A stretch of 64,000 bases of DNA from Portulaca oleracea. Lineage: Eukaryota; Streptophyta; Magnoliopsida; Caryophyllales; Portulacaceae. Where the stretch lies: positions 34,080,330 to 34,144,329 of the forward strand of contig CM055879.1 in assembly GCA_029582165.1 (NCBI GenBank). Reading direction: 5' to 3'. The position numbers and the translations under genes were made by a program. This document shows, in pieces, positions 38,001-47,296 of the stretch (its first letter is position 1; the number at the start of each line of letters is the position of its first letter). The notes beneath the pieces were generated by a model. The model was not told the DNA's origin. It saw only the letters and a program-made list of their open reading frames with translations, and did no database searches.

Positions 38001-40474
38001 GACTTCTAATAGAATGGCAAGCGACCCAAGGAACACCTAGGCACCCAATGGCTAAATCCCAAAGGGACCTTTGGAATGTATCAAATGTTCCTAGAGTCCC
38101 ACCAGAAAAGACTTATGAAAACATTTCGAGTTGAAAATCTTTCATAATTTTTTTCATTGAAACTCTTCGGTAAACAAGGGGTAACAAATAACAACAATCA
38201 GAACCGAGTAACCAAACCGAAATGTGCAAAAATTGACAAGATAACTCATGCCGTGGGAGTAAAAAACTAGTTTGCTAAACTCAAGTGCCTTTTTGATGCT
38301 GGCATTTTCACACAGATTGGTGACATTTTGAATCCATGATTGAGAGGAGGATATTCCGAGGACAACACCTAATACCAGTATGGACTTACTCGGCTTCGGG
38401 GAGTTCTAATTTGGATAGGCTTACTCCATCAACCTGATTTCGAGAAACCCACATGAAACCTTTTTCTAGCATGTGTAAAAGCATTGTCTAAAATGGATTT
38501 GTGCATTCGCCATTGGGGTAACTTGCAAACCAGATCCGTCAATTGTTAGCATGCTATGTTTTGCTCACGCTTTCATGGCTGATGGATATATCTATAGTTT
38601 GAAAATGACACTTTATTTTGACTTTGTAACTTATAAATAGACTATTTTGAATTTTAGAGTTAGAACAATAGAGTATGCAGTAATTATTCGGATTAAGAGG
38701 AAACTACTAGAATAATAATATTCTTAGATAAGTATACTGTTTTCTGTTTCCTTGTGACCGTCTAATACATGCTATTTGGACCATGGAATTTGGAATGAAA
38801 CTGGATTAATTTCTTAAAAATGGTTTCCGAAGCTGAGAATTTCCCTTGACACGTGACCAAACCGGTTTTGGAGCAGTGAACGATTCATTCCAGCAGCAAT
38901 AAACAACTTATAACTTAATAGTGAATTACAGAACTTCTACTAAGCCTCTATCATAAGTATTAGTGAACTCATGATTGTTCCCTTTATTCAAATCGTTTAT
39001 GATTTCTCGGTGTTGCTATTTGTCATGCTTTTATTAGGTTCTTTGTTGTTTAATTTGAAAGTGAATGGAATCTTCAGCTAATTGTGGCGATTTCAAATTT
39101 AATGCGTCTAGAATTCACAGTATTTTGTGCAGTAGCTTATTTCCAAAATTCATCCACTTGGATGCTTGCACTCATTGCTTGGAAAATTGTCTGTCCTTCT
39201 GTGTTTCGTATCATTGTTCTTGACGTCATGCTCTCATAAATATTATGGGTTACATTTTTGTTTTCTTGAGTTGTTTTCAATTAGTTGCTGTATGGTAAAG
39301 TGCTCTGTAGCAATGTATGACATAGGCAGGTAAACTATCAGGCTAGTGAAGGAATTCCACACTTTGGAGTGTCCATAATCCCATACTTTGAAGTGTCCAC
39401 TTTGACTCGTTTTCAATTATATGTGGTTGTGTCTGGGGAATTCCCATGTCCATTGAGTGTGCTATTAGGTGAATGATAGCTTTGGGCGAGACAAATAAAA
39501 CTGAATAGCAATCACTTGACCAAGGTTCTGCCCCCGTGAATCCTTAGAGGGCTTTCACATGATCTTAGGGAAGGGCTTAAGAGCAGTCTAAATAAATAAG
39601 CTTTGCTGTTAGTGTTTGTGTATGCTGTAAATAAGATACCTCAAATTGCTTGGGAAATTCATGGAAAATATAGGAAATGTCCCTGGTTTTGTTTATTTTT
39701 TTATTCTTGTTTCCAGATTGAACGCTTTATAGGGCATTTTGCAGTCTTCCAGAAAGTCTAGAGAACTAAAATAACAACTTTCTGAAGATAGTTATAGCAA
39801 AGAACTTTTTCTTCAAGATTTTGTTGAACTCCTGAGTTTCTATGCATGAGTCACAAATTAGTCCTTTCAACCTGGCTTTGTGGAGATACGCACACATGAT
39901 CTAATGCATGTGATAGATATCTCTCTGATTGCCCATTATAATCTATATTTGCTCTTGTTTTGTACATGTGTTTCAGATTATCAATGTCTATAAAACAGAG
40001 TACGATAGCGGGGGACAATATTGGCCAGTTGTCCATAACACGACAATGTTCTCTATGCTGCTTTCACAAATCATCGCTGCTGGTGTTTTCACATTGAAGA
40101 AATCCACAATTTGTTTGGCGTTTACTATTGTATTGGCAGTATTTACACTGCTATACTCTGTGTACTGGAGGCGGAGATTTTCCATGGCCTTTCAACAGAT
40201 TGCTGCTGAGGTGAAATTGACACTGCCACCACATCTGAAATAAACACCCCCACCCTGAGTATCAGAAAAGCACAAACTGAATCTAATGGATTGAGTTGGT
40301 TTCAGGTCCTTATCGATTTGGATCAAGAGGATGAGCAAAGCGGGAGGTTGGAGGAGGTACATCAAATGCTACCATCTTGCTATTCTCAGCTTGAATGGAT
40401 GGCTTATTATGACAGCGTTAGGTCAACAATGCCATACAATTCTCTACATGACGAGTCTTTAAGACGTGCAGCAG

Positions 40475-40513
<39 letters not shown>

Positions 40514-40679
40514 TGTGTGTGCATGTCCCGTTTCCTTTGCAAGAAAAAGAGTACGTCTTCATCAGTTACGTGCATTGAAACTTGATAGTGACCGCTGCAA
40601 CTTGAATGTCTGTTACATTGGTGCAGAAAGCGAGTTTAGTCAAGAGCTTAAACCGGAACGTACCAGTCAAAGTAAATAG
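20033..40679 (+). CDS. OSCA2/RXW8-like CSC1 hyperosmolality-gated cation channel
   Basis: Eleven exons: 20033-20337, 23692-23838, 25097-25160, 25264-25473, 29118-29303, 32729-33027, 35259-35538, 37246-37524, 39977-40210, 40306-40474, 40627-40679; 2226 nt, 741 aa, usual for the family. OSCA proteins are dimeric Ca2+-permeable channels of the TMEM16-like fold, opened by membrane tension or hyperosmotic stress. The N-terminus ([20 protein letters not shown]) is the TM0 signature of the OSCA2/RXW8 clade rather than OSCA1 or ERD4. Exon 4 holds the RSM/DUF4463-type cytosolic part (VLVRGIPW); exon 6 has [12 protein letters not shown] and [11 protein letters not shown], the start of the DUF221 channel core; exons 7-9 carry the pore helices (e.g. 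[17 protein letters not shown]). The start is one of two adjacent ATGs (20033, 20036). A long acidic EPEAEPEPE stretch in exon 5 is unusual. Introns 1, 4, 5, 6, 7 and 8 carry mobile elements. Confidence 0.93.
21171..21227. repeat. (TTTC)n with T and G homopolymers
   Basis: A TTTC microsatellite runs directly into a T run and then a G run of about 12 in OSCA intron 1. Such junctions are prone to length error in assemblies. Confidence 0.85.
21640..23390 (-). mobile_element. L1-type LINE remnant with EN and RT domains, OSCA intron 1
   Basis: On the minus strand, 23080-22700 reads as the end of an L1 apurinic endonuclease domain ([19 protein letters not shown], then [19 protein letters not shown]). 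22080-21770 reads as reverse transcriptase ([18 protein letters not shown], then [15 protein letters not shown], then decayed VV.KLDVEKA-like sequence). Many stops and shifts. Borders are approximate and no TSD was found. It keeps more of the LINE than any other copy here. Confidence 0.8.
25763..25782. repeat. (TA)n microsatellite
   Basis: About ten TA units in OSCA intron 4. Confidence 0.8.
26409..26678 (-). mobile_element. 232-bp LINE 3' end with 19-bp TSD
   Basis: Insert 26428-26659 lies between perfect copies of AAAAGAAGGAAAGGTTATC (26409-26427 and 26660-26678). It starts with a T-rich run (reverse of an A tail) and has the GGGGATGTCACCCAT stretch also found in the LINE at 9798-11101 (near 9845) and, decayed, near 34230. 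A strongly 5'-truncated LINE copy in minus orientation, in OSCA intron 4. Confidence 0.85.
26679..27330 (+). mobile_element. Degenerate LINE zinc-knuckle (zf-RVT) fragment
   Basis: Plus-strand remnants of the region after an L1 reverse transcriptase: [20 protein letters not shown] near 26748-26810, then decayed Cys/His sequence, then a trailer with GGATTTTGTGGATAAGAT-like words seen in the other LINE tails. In OSCA intron 4, next to the 232-bp insert. Confidence 0.65.
27765..28610 (-). mobile_element. Copia reverse transcriptase fragment, OSCA intron 4
   Basis: On the minus strand, about 28250-28010 reads [21 protein letters not shown] followed by [19 protein letters not shown], the N-terminal part of a Copia reverse transcriptase with about eight residues lost between. 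The upstream frame (28604-28404) is a Pro/Ser-rich linker of the sort found between integrase and RT. No LTRs seen. Confidence 0.75.
28655..28925. repeat. Cluster of interleaved short direct repeats
   Basis: Three different words of about 20 bases each occur twice: TGATGTGTACCCATTGCTTT (about 28660 and 28781), ATTTTGTTGGACGTTGACAA (about 28757 and 28832) and TATTTTGATTGAAATATATT (about 28740 and 28900). The order is a-c-b-a-b-c. Confidence 0.75.
30770..32712. repeat. ~360-bp tandem duplication in OSCA intron 5
   Basis: A unit made of part A (30770-30997; second copy about 32343-32578) and part B (32213-32342; second copy about 32579-32712) is present twice. Shared stretches include AAAACATGTACCGTATTTTA and GGTAATTCTTTTGTTATTG. 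The LINE at 30998-32212 sits at the A/B junction of copy 1. Copy 2 runs almost up to the acceptor of exon 6. Confidence 0.85.
30981..32229 (+). mobile_element. L1-type LINE (RT C-terminus plus zf-RVT) with 17-bp TSD
   Basis: Element 30998-32212 (1215 bp), flanked by TATGTGGTGTTCCACAT at 30981-30997 and 32213-32229. Coding order on the plus strand: [17 protein letters not shown] from 30998, [20 protein letters not shown] near 31130-31190, then [17 protein letters not shown], then the zf-RVT domain in 31653-31900 ([20 protein letters not shown], two Cys and one His-x4-Cys-type pair). 5'-truncated, with a few frame breaks. The 3' end is AT-rich. Confidence 0.9.
34190..34370 (-). mobile_element. 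LINE 3'-end fragment, OSCA intron 6
   Basis: Shares with 26445-26560 the order ...GGACACC/GGGCATGTC..CCATTTAC...CTCAGGCTCACATCA...AATATTATCAACAAA. It contains a run of A near 34317-34336. Minus orientation by comparison with the 26.4-kb copy. Confidence 0.55.
35690..36600. mobile_element. LINE fragment interrupted by an inverted LINE 3' end (hairpin)
   Basis: An older plus-strand LINE fragment ([21 protein letters not shown] near 35745-35815, continuing from 36258 as [20 protein letters not shown] and its 3' trailer) is split by a 430-bp minus-strand LINE 3' end at 35828-36257. TTGGCTGCCTC at 35817-35827 and 36258-36268 looks like the TSD. Because insert and host are the same family, 35943-36251 and 36298-36597 are reverse complements (about 300 bp arms, high identity, 46-base loop). 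In OSCA intron 7. Confidence 0.85.
37910..38115 (-). mobile_element. LINE zf-RVT fragment, OSCA intron 8
   Basis: The minus strand reads [20 protein letters not shown] then [15 protein letters not shown], the same trailer of the L1 zf-RVT domain seen near 31880-31980 and 36260-36360. Short and decayed. Confidence 0.65.
40475..40520. repeat. (TC)17(GT)5 microsatellite at an OSCA splice donor
   Basis: The TC run 40477-40510 starts two bases after exon 10 ends (40474), so the donor reads GTTCTCTC. A short GT run follows. Confidence 0.9.
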
Positions 40680-41520
40680 ATGATGGGTGGCGAGTCACAA
40701 GGGGGACAGTAGAGAACCCACCCAGGTCATACTAGATAGAAATTGTAAGGGTTATACCCATTCTTTTATAGGTAACCTTGTAAAAGCTGTAATTAGTCAT
40801 TTTGCTTGAATCAGAATTTGGTGATGTATGAGATAGGTGTACAGTTGTACAATGTACAGGCGATGACTTGCAGAAACTCAGGCAATAGAATTTGTTCTGT
40901 GTAATCTTTTCCCATTCAAAACTGTGTCAAGATTGTGACTTGTGAGCTACTCTACATATTCAAGCCGAAACGAGAAAGGGTAGTATCAGATTATGTAGTT
41001 GGCTCTTTTAGATTAGCTTTAGCTCAAGAAATAATTCTTAACCAGGTCATTTAAGCCTTAGTTCTGAAATGTCTATTGCTAGCTTCTGCTATCTAGTTGA
41101 TCAATAAAATTTACCTGATAAAAAAATGACATTTTTGTTTGCCACGGTAAAATATGTGATTCAAAGGAGCTTTCAACGATACTGTTAACACTTTTAATTA
41201 ACTATCGAGCACCTCTCAAACACTGGTTGGTTCCCACCGTAGCAACACTCTTGAAGATTGTTCCTTCGTCAAACTCTTTCTTCCTTTTTACAATTTCGTT
41301 TTAAATACTTCACCATGCCTCTTGATCATCAATGGTGCCAATCACACCTTGCAGAGTTTCGCATTTCTGGTGATGCAAACTTTCTAACCTATTTTAGGCT
41401 TTGAACAACGAAAAAAAGAGAGATGATGCCAATCGCCTTCCCTTTCCAATCTTAACCATAAAAAATGTAACAATCTACATTTCTAGCTCATTCACTTGAT
41501 TAATGAGCTGCTTGTCTAGT
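40680..41520. other. Convergent spacer between OSCA and FLN1
   Basis: Holds the 3' ends of both genes. No additional gene or repeat is recognised; AATAAA-like words occur at about 41102 (plus). Confidence 0.5.
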
Positions 41521-43472
41521 CTACCACATAGAGGGTACATATACTTGCTCTTTGAGGTTCTGCGTCGCATTTTCCGTGGGAAATCCTCTGACAGCACCAA
41601 TAGTCCATTGTGATGTAATCCCCGCAGCAATAGCAAACCTGAGCTGCCTCTCCAAAACATCCTGATCTTCATACATCTCAGGATAAGTAGTCAATTTCCT
41701 CATAATCCCAGCCACTACTGCATCACCCGACCCTGTTCTATCGCACGTAAATGGGGTTATCAACACATCCTCAGTACCCACCACCACCCCGTCAAAAGAT
41801 GGCGAATAGTAGTGAATTCTTAGGGTTCCATCCGTGACAAACAGAAACTTAAGCCCATCGTGCCACAAGGGAGCTATCTCTTCACGCGTGTAGTGATAGT
41901 AATCTCTTCGGTTTTTTGTTTGGTCGTAATTTTCAGCATAGTATTGGGGCCGGTAATTTCTCCTCTGTTCATAGTGCTGTTCATCGAGAAGGAATTCTAG
42001 CTCTGTGCGGCTCACTTCAATGATATCGGCTTCATTCCAAGCTTGTTTGATTAATTCCCTCGTCTCATCACGGGATTTCCACAAGGGAAGTGGGAGATTT
42101 GGGTCGAAGAACACGAGGCCTCCGAATTTTTTGGACCATTTGATAGCCCTGAAGAGAGTGGATTGCATTGAAGGGGATGTCAACACTTCTGAATTGAAAT
42201 GGAATATCCTAGCCTGTGGAAGCATCAAAACAAAACCAAAACATGAATCAGCAATCCTAGCATATAGAGGAAGTCCACTGCGGTGGCATTGTGGATTATA
42301 ATCATCATCAAGTTTCAAAGTCCATCTATCACCTAAAAAACTATCTATCTTTGTGTATATGTATTACCTTTGATTACCAAAACCAAAATAGATACTCTGA
42401 AATCCCGTCCAGGCGAGTATGGAGGGGTCAGATGTGGCAGTCTTACTTCAAAATTTTGCAATTTAGAGAGACCGGTTCCAATTGACCCAAGATGTATTAA
42501 CTTTGATTATTTAGTTAAATTCTGAAGCAGAGTGATTAATCCTAGTAATCCCAAACCTAAATGCAAGTTGGACATTTCCTATTACCTATTGATTGAAACT
42601 GATGCTTCAAAAATTGATCCATCACTCTCCTAAATTTCAAACCTTACAAATGAGATTTCAGACAACAAAAAAACTCAACAACAATCAATAATGTGAAGTA
42701 AAATTAACATGAAGGAGCAAATTACCTCTTTAAGCACAGCCAAGTTCAACTCAGAAGGAAGCAATGAATCTTCAGCAGCTTCCTTAGCAGTTTCCATCTT
42801 CATCTTCCCATCATCCCCAAACTTGATCCTCATAAAAGCACAACCTGTTTTAACACTCGAATCAATCTTCACTGCCCTCGTTTGCACTCTCTCCTTGTTC
42901 ATCATATACACCAATTCTTCCCCAAATTCATCGTCTCCAACCTTTCCCATCAACGCCGCTCTTCCTCCCAATCGAACATGCGAAATTGCTACATTCGATG
43001 GCGGCCCACCTGGAGCTCGAACGAATTCTGGAGGATTCCATTGCAGCATTTTCCACTCAGAGATAATGTCAGGGTGCATTTGGTGCTCTGAAACCCTAAT
43101 CGTCGGCACAAACTCCTTCTGAACTGCTCCGAAGCAGCATATCAATGGCGGATCCATGTACGGGAAATCCATCCCATCATCGTAATCGAAATCCTCGTCC
43201 GGATTCGGGACCGACCCGTTTACGGATTCCGGATTCTGAGCCGACCCGTTTGATTTTTTGGTCGAGGGTTTTTGGGAGGCCTTTGGTCGACCGCGGCGCT
43301 TTGGGGTTTTTGGGGCGCCATTGTCGGAGTTTGCAGAAGCTCGAATTGAGGTTCTGGGATGAAAATGAATGATTGAAGGGGAAATGGGGTTGGGAGAGAG
43401 AAAGAGGGAGTGAGGGCAGAAACGGAGGTGCAGAGATGGGGGAGATGGTGAAAGAAGATAAATTGTCGCCAT
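41521..43472 (-). CDS. FLN1: Fructokinase-like protein 1 (plastid, PEP-associated)
   Basis: Two exons, 43472-42726 and 42213-41521; 249 + 230 codons, 479 aa, close to Arabidopsis FLN1. It belongs to the pfkB carbohydrate kinase family but in plants FLN1 acts as a structural subunit of the plastid-encoded RNA polymerase complex (pTAC), with thioredoxin z as a partner, and is needed for chloroplast development. Residues 1 to about 45 are a Ser/Pro-rich transit peptide. Residues 56-68 include an AT-hook-like RRGRPK, then an acidic linker. GGPPSN at 155-160 and LGGRAALMGKVGDDEFG are the first pfkB signature; DRTGSGDAVVAGI (GSGD at 410-413) is the second, with Ser in place of the usual Ala/Gly of the anion hole. 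The C-terminal EQVYVPSMW is typical of FLN1. Sugar kinase activity is doubtful in this clade. The 512-nt intron holds the repeat at 42440-42493. Confidence 0.95.
42440..42493. repeat. Dispersed repeat shared with the GH32 intron
   Basis: CAATTTAGAGAGACCGGTTCC then AATTGACCCAAGAT resembles CAATTTAGAGAGATTAATTGG.TTCCAATAAACCCAAGAT at 3945-3990. Two intron copies of an unnamed repeat. Confidence 0.55.
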
Positions 43473-43913
43473 GGTTAGGGTTTATGGAGGGATTGTAGGT
43501 GATGGTAAACTGTCACCTCGTTCGTTATCCACTCGCTCTGTTTTTGCAAGAAAAAAAAACCAAAGGGGGGGGGGGGGGAACGAGGGAGACATGTTTTTTG
43601 GATTATCAAAATTAATAATTTATTCAAATTTATCATTAGACTAGTATATTTATAATTGTAGCCTTCACAGGGTAAATTTGACTAAATTTTAATTGTTAAT
43701 TATTCACATATTACAATTAGTTATAATATGAAATTATAACCTTTAAAAAAATATTATATTAAAAATTGCAGTGATGTTAATTTTATATTTTAATTCATTA
43801 TAATTTGTGAGTAATCTATAGTCAATGCTTAGTCATATTGATACTTATTTAGGGACACAGGGAATAGCAGACATTATGGGGAAAGTTCGAAAAGTTAACT
43901 TTTCTTCGATTAA
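43473..43913. promoter_or_regulatory. Upstream region of FLN1
   Basis: Contains the FLN1 5' leader and promoter (minus strand). A G run of about 14 follows an A run at 43548-43580. The rest is AT-rich with no gene. Confidence 0.4.
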
Positions 43914-44213
43914 GGTCCTGTTCTTTTATGCGGTTTGCTGGCTGCGGTGTCACGCTGCATCACAACTTGCCATATTTCATTACAACCCACCACAATATAC
44001 TTTTTCTAATTTAATCTATAAAATATTTATAAATTTATCTCACTTTTTCCAATTATAATTTCACATTTTTCACACATTTACAATTATTAAAACCAAAACA
44101 CATCACAACTTTCCACAATCCATCACAATTTTCCAAACCAACCACAATTCCACCACATCGCACCGCGCCATACCGCAGCCAGTTGTATAAAATAATTGGG
44201 CCTAAATTTAGAA
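43911..44213. mobile_element. Tourist-like MITE (PIF/Harbinger type)
   Basis: Element about 43914-44210 with termini GGTCCTGTTCTTTTATGC and ...AATTGGGCC, flanked by TAA on both sides. Subterminal GGCTGCGGTG pairs with CACCGC...CCGCAGCC. Relative of the element at 56677-56932. Confidence 0.65.
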
Positions 44214-45022
44214 AATAGTTTGGAAAATCACTAAAAATAACCGTGGATCGCAAAGAAGGATTGTCAAACTTTTAGGGTATGGTAAATTGTTTGAAAAATT
44301 ATAATTTGCAATTTAATGCAGGAAAGTGCAAGTTAAAGCAAATACTAAGTGATGGTCAATGCAAATTGTGTAGGTGTGTACGTGGATATAGGCATATAGC
44401 TGCTACATTCTAGGATAAATTAATATCTGATAAGTATATTGTAATTTGCAGTACATGTATGTGATTACAAGTAGATATGTGAATGTGATTAACTATTCTT
44501 TGATCTATCTAGTAACGTTGTCAATGTAAATATTTTGAGGATATATAAAAGAAAAATGTTGGAAGGGTTGGGGGATTACTTGGAGGGGTTGAAATAAAGG
44601 AAAGTTAAAATCATCTTATAGTTATTGGATCTATCTTGTTAGATAGACAGTCTACTTAATAGGCTAATAATGGAGCTTGTAAATAAGTGTATTTGAATAC
44701 AATTGAGTATAAGGGTATTTACCAAAATACTTTAAAGAAACATGTCATTATATCTCCTAATTAAAATAATTTAAAATTGTTTTTATTCATAAACTAAATT
44801 GATCATACTATTATAAATAGTTAAGCACTTCTAGGAAATAAAGAGAGTGACTCATTAAAATGAAAAAATAGTTAGCATGATACGTTGATATCCAAAATAA
44901 TTTTGTATTTTTATGAAAGGGAAGTATGTTGATTTATAGGGTAATTATAATAAGTTAAAAAGAACGGTCCTTAAAATTTCTTATGAACATACCACCAAAG
45001 AAGCTGGTTTAAAATGAGATGA
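44214..45022. other. AT-rich intergenic DNA
   Basis: No gene, RNA or clear repeat is seen. Confidence 0.5.
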
Positions 45023-46574
45023 CTTTTGTTACCAAAAAATTGTTGGGGGGTGTCACAAATTTTTTTTAATTGACTCGCGGGTCACAACTTTTTTTTTAAT
45101 GTATTCCCAGGTGACATTAAACTTACTTAAATAACTGAGGGGTGACATTCTGGCGTGTTTTCGCCGGAATCATTGAAAAGTCTTATTTGCCCTTTAAAAA
45201 ATGAGTGAAGTGTCCGATTTGCCCTTGATTTTCCGGCTCAAAACTTCTCCTCCTCAAATTCCTCCATCCTCATGATCGAGCTCCTCCTCCCACCACATTT
45301 GTCCTCCACCACTCTCCCTCTGCCTCTCAATCTTGCCGCCCTTTCTCTCTCCTCCCTCCAAAATCCAAACCCCCCCCCCCAAATTTTACTCTCCTCCTCT
45401 GCAACTACCAAACAACCAACAATGTCCAGATTCAAACCCTCAATCTCACTTTTTCGCCGCAAATCCTTCTCGACCCACCTGCAGGAGGTGGGCCAATTTG
45501 AAGGGTTTTAACGAATTGGGTGATTCGATTATGCGGAATAAGTTTGATAGTTGGGTTGAGCAGTATAAAAATGATATTGCGTTTTGGGGTATTGGGTCGA
45601 ACCCTATTTTCACTATTTTTCGAGATTCTAGTGGTAATGTCAAGAAGGTTTTGGTTGATGAGGATGAGATTTTGAGAAGAAGTGGGGTAGAACCCTTGTT
45701 GTATTTTAAGGAGGAATTGGATTCAGAGGGTTTTGGAGAATTGAAGTTGAAGATTGCTCATGCTAAGTTTTTGGCCAAGGAGATGGAGTTTGGGAAGGAT
45801 GTGATTACAGAAAATAGTTCAGTGGTGAAGTTTGTGTGTAAAGGTGAGAATTTGGGGTTTGTTAGGAAGATTAGGAGTTTGTCTGTTCCACCTAATTTGG
45901 GTCCAGAAGTGTCGAAAGCTGGGATTTCTGTGAGCTGCATTTGGTTAATGGCGGTGGTGCTCGGGATGTTGCATCGAGGAATGTGGATGCGAAGATTCAG
46001 GAGATACAGATGATGCGAGGCGGGCCCGAAAGATTGAGAGAAAAGAGGACCCTGATAGCAAGGCCATTGAAAAGGACACTGCTCAAGAACGGAGGATAGA
46101 GAAGAGCTGCTTAAGGAGCTCCATCGCTATCTCGCTGGCGAAGAGGTCGGTGACAGCCATGACTCACCTCACTTCAGTTGTAACAATGGTGTTGGTGGTG
46201 GTGATGGTGATGGTGATAGTATTGGGTGATGAAAATTGAGAAGGTGAGGTTGATTCTTGAATGGGCGGTGGGGGTGGCGGACGCCTTGGTGCAGGGCGGC
46301 CTGATTGGGTCCGCCGGAGATAGATAGAGCAGAGAAAAGAGGGAAAGAGAATTATGGAGGAAGAGGATGAAGAAAAGAGGGGAAGAGAGATGATGGCATA
46401 TCAAGTTAAATTAGAGAGAAAATTAAGGGTATATTTGTCCTTTTCAACATATTTAGCCGGATTTCACTTAAGTAAGCTTAATGTCACCTGGGAATGCATT
46501 AAAAAAAAGTTGTGACCCGCGAGTCAGTTAAAAAAGATGTATGGCACCCCTTAGCAATTTTTTGCTTTTGTTAC
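45023..46574. mobile_element. Pack-MULE (Mutator-like element with captured gene)
   Basis: Element 45033-46564 (1532 bp) with a perfect 10-bp target-site duplication CTTTTGTTAC at 45023-45032 and 46565-46574. Terminal inverted repeats of at least 100 bp begin CAAAAAATTG and share GACTCGCGGGTCACAACTTT and ATTCCCAGGTGACATTAA. No transposase is present. Long TIRs plus a 9-11-bp TSD are diagnostic of Mutator-like elements; with host coding sequence inside it is a Pack-MULE. Confidence 0.92.
45272..46213 (+). pseudogene. Captured, broken coding fragment inside the Pack-MULE
   Basis: The 5' part has a Ser/Pro-rich, transit-peptide-like start; then from about 45505 an open frame continues to 46013 with well-structured protein (NKFDSWVEQYKNDIAFWGIG, then PIFTIF, DEDEILRRSG). 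At least three frame changes occur: near 45505, near 45940-45955 (an apparent exon join), and at about 46012, where losing one base after ATGATG breaks ARRARKIERKEDPDSKA. A further good frame, EELLKELHRYLAGEE, runs to a TGA at about 46229. I read it as exon pieces of a nuclear, probably plastid-directed protein carried without selection. I cannot name the parent gene. Whether it is transcribed is unknown. Confidence 0.7.
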
Positions 46575-46741
46575 TGATGATAATTTGTGATGTAAATCAT
46601 GTAATCTTTCGAGGCTTTATATCCATAGTATTTAACTCATAGTAGACATAAGATTTGATAATACTATGTAGGGAGGTAGTCATCACTTGCACCGCCACTG
46701 AGTGACAGTCCATCAAATGCGACATTTCCTTCACAAAGATC

Positions 46742-47002
46742 TACTACCTCCGTTTCATATTAATTGTCATCTTTGAAAATTGTGCAGTCAAACTTCAAAA
46801 ATTTTGACCATAAATTTCTTAATATATACAATGAATTGCTATATAAAATTACCATCATTAGATTCGTAATGAAAAATATTATCATACAAGTATAATATTG
46901 CAATTGTTAATAACATATTATGCAAGAAATTATCAATCAAAAAGTGATGTTGGAGACCGTAAAAATCAAAACTATGACAATTAATATGGAACGGAGGGAG
47001 TA
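46742..47002. mobile_element. Stowaway MITE
   Basis: Element 46744-47000 (257 bp): starts CTACCTCCGTTTCATATTAA, ends TTAATATGGAACGGAGGGAG, TA on both sides. These are the Stowaway (Tc1/mariner type) terminal repeats and TSD. Confidence 0.85.
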
Positions 47003-47296
47003 TATTTTAATTGCCTGTTATATTTCACACTTACGATGAAATAAATCTCCATGTTTTATCATACTATTGAAAGTGAACGACCTAATATCTTCAAGTGAAC
47101 AATCACATTATTAAGAGCGCAAAATCCAGGAGCACGTAATAAATTGCGGGCAACAATGCATCAACCGCAAACATATATCTCCAGCAGCTGATCAATCGGC
47201 AAGGTTTAACTAAATTCACAACTATAATCACAGTTCCCTTTAAAATGTTCATTGTACAATAGTCACTCCATGTTCACAAAACTGCATCTTACATTT

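Noticed and set aside
45333..46013. An intact 226-aa gene
   Set aside because: Its start is out of frame with the likely native N-terminus, the last 20 residues come from a shifted frame, and it lies inside a TSD-flanked Mutator-like element.
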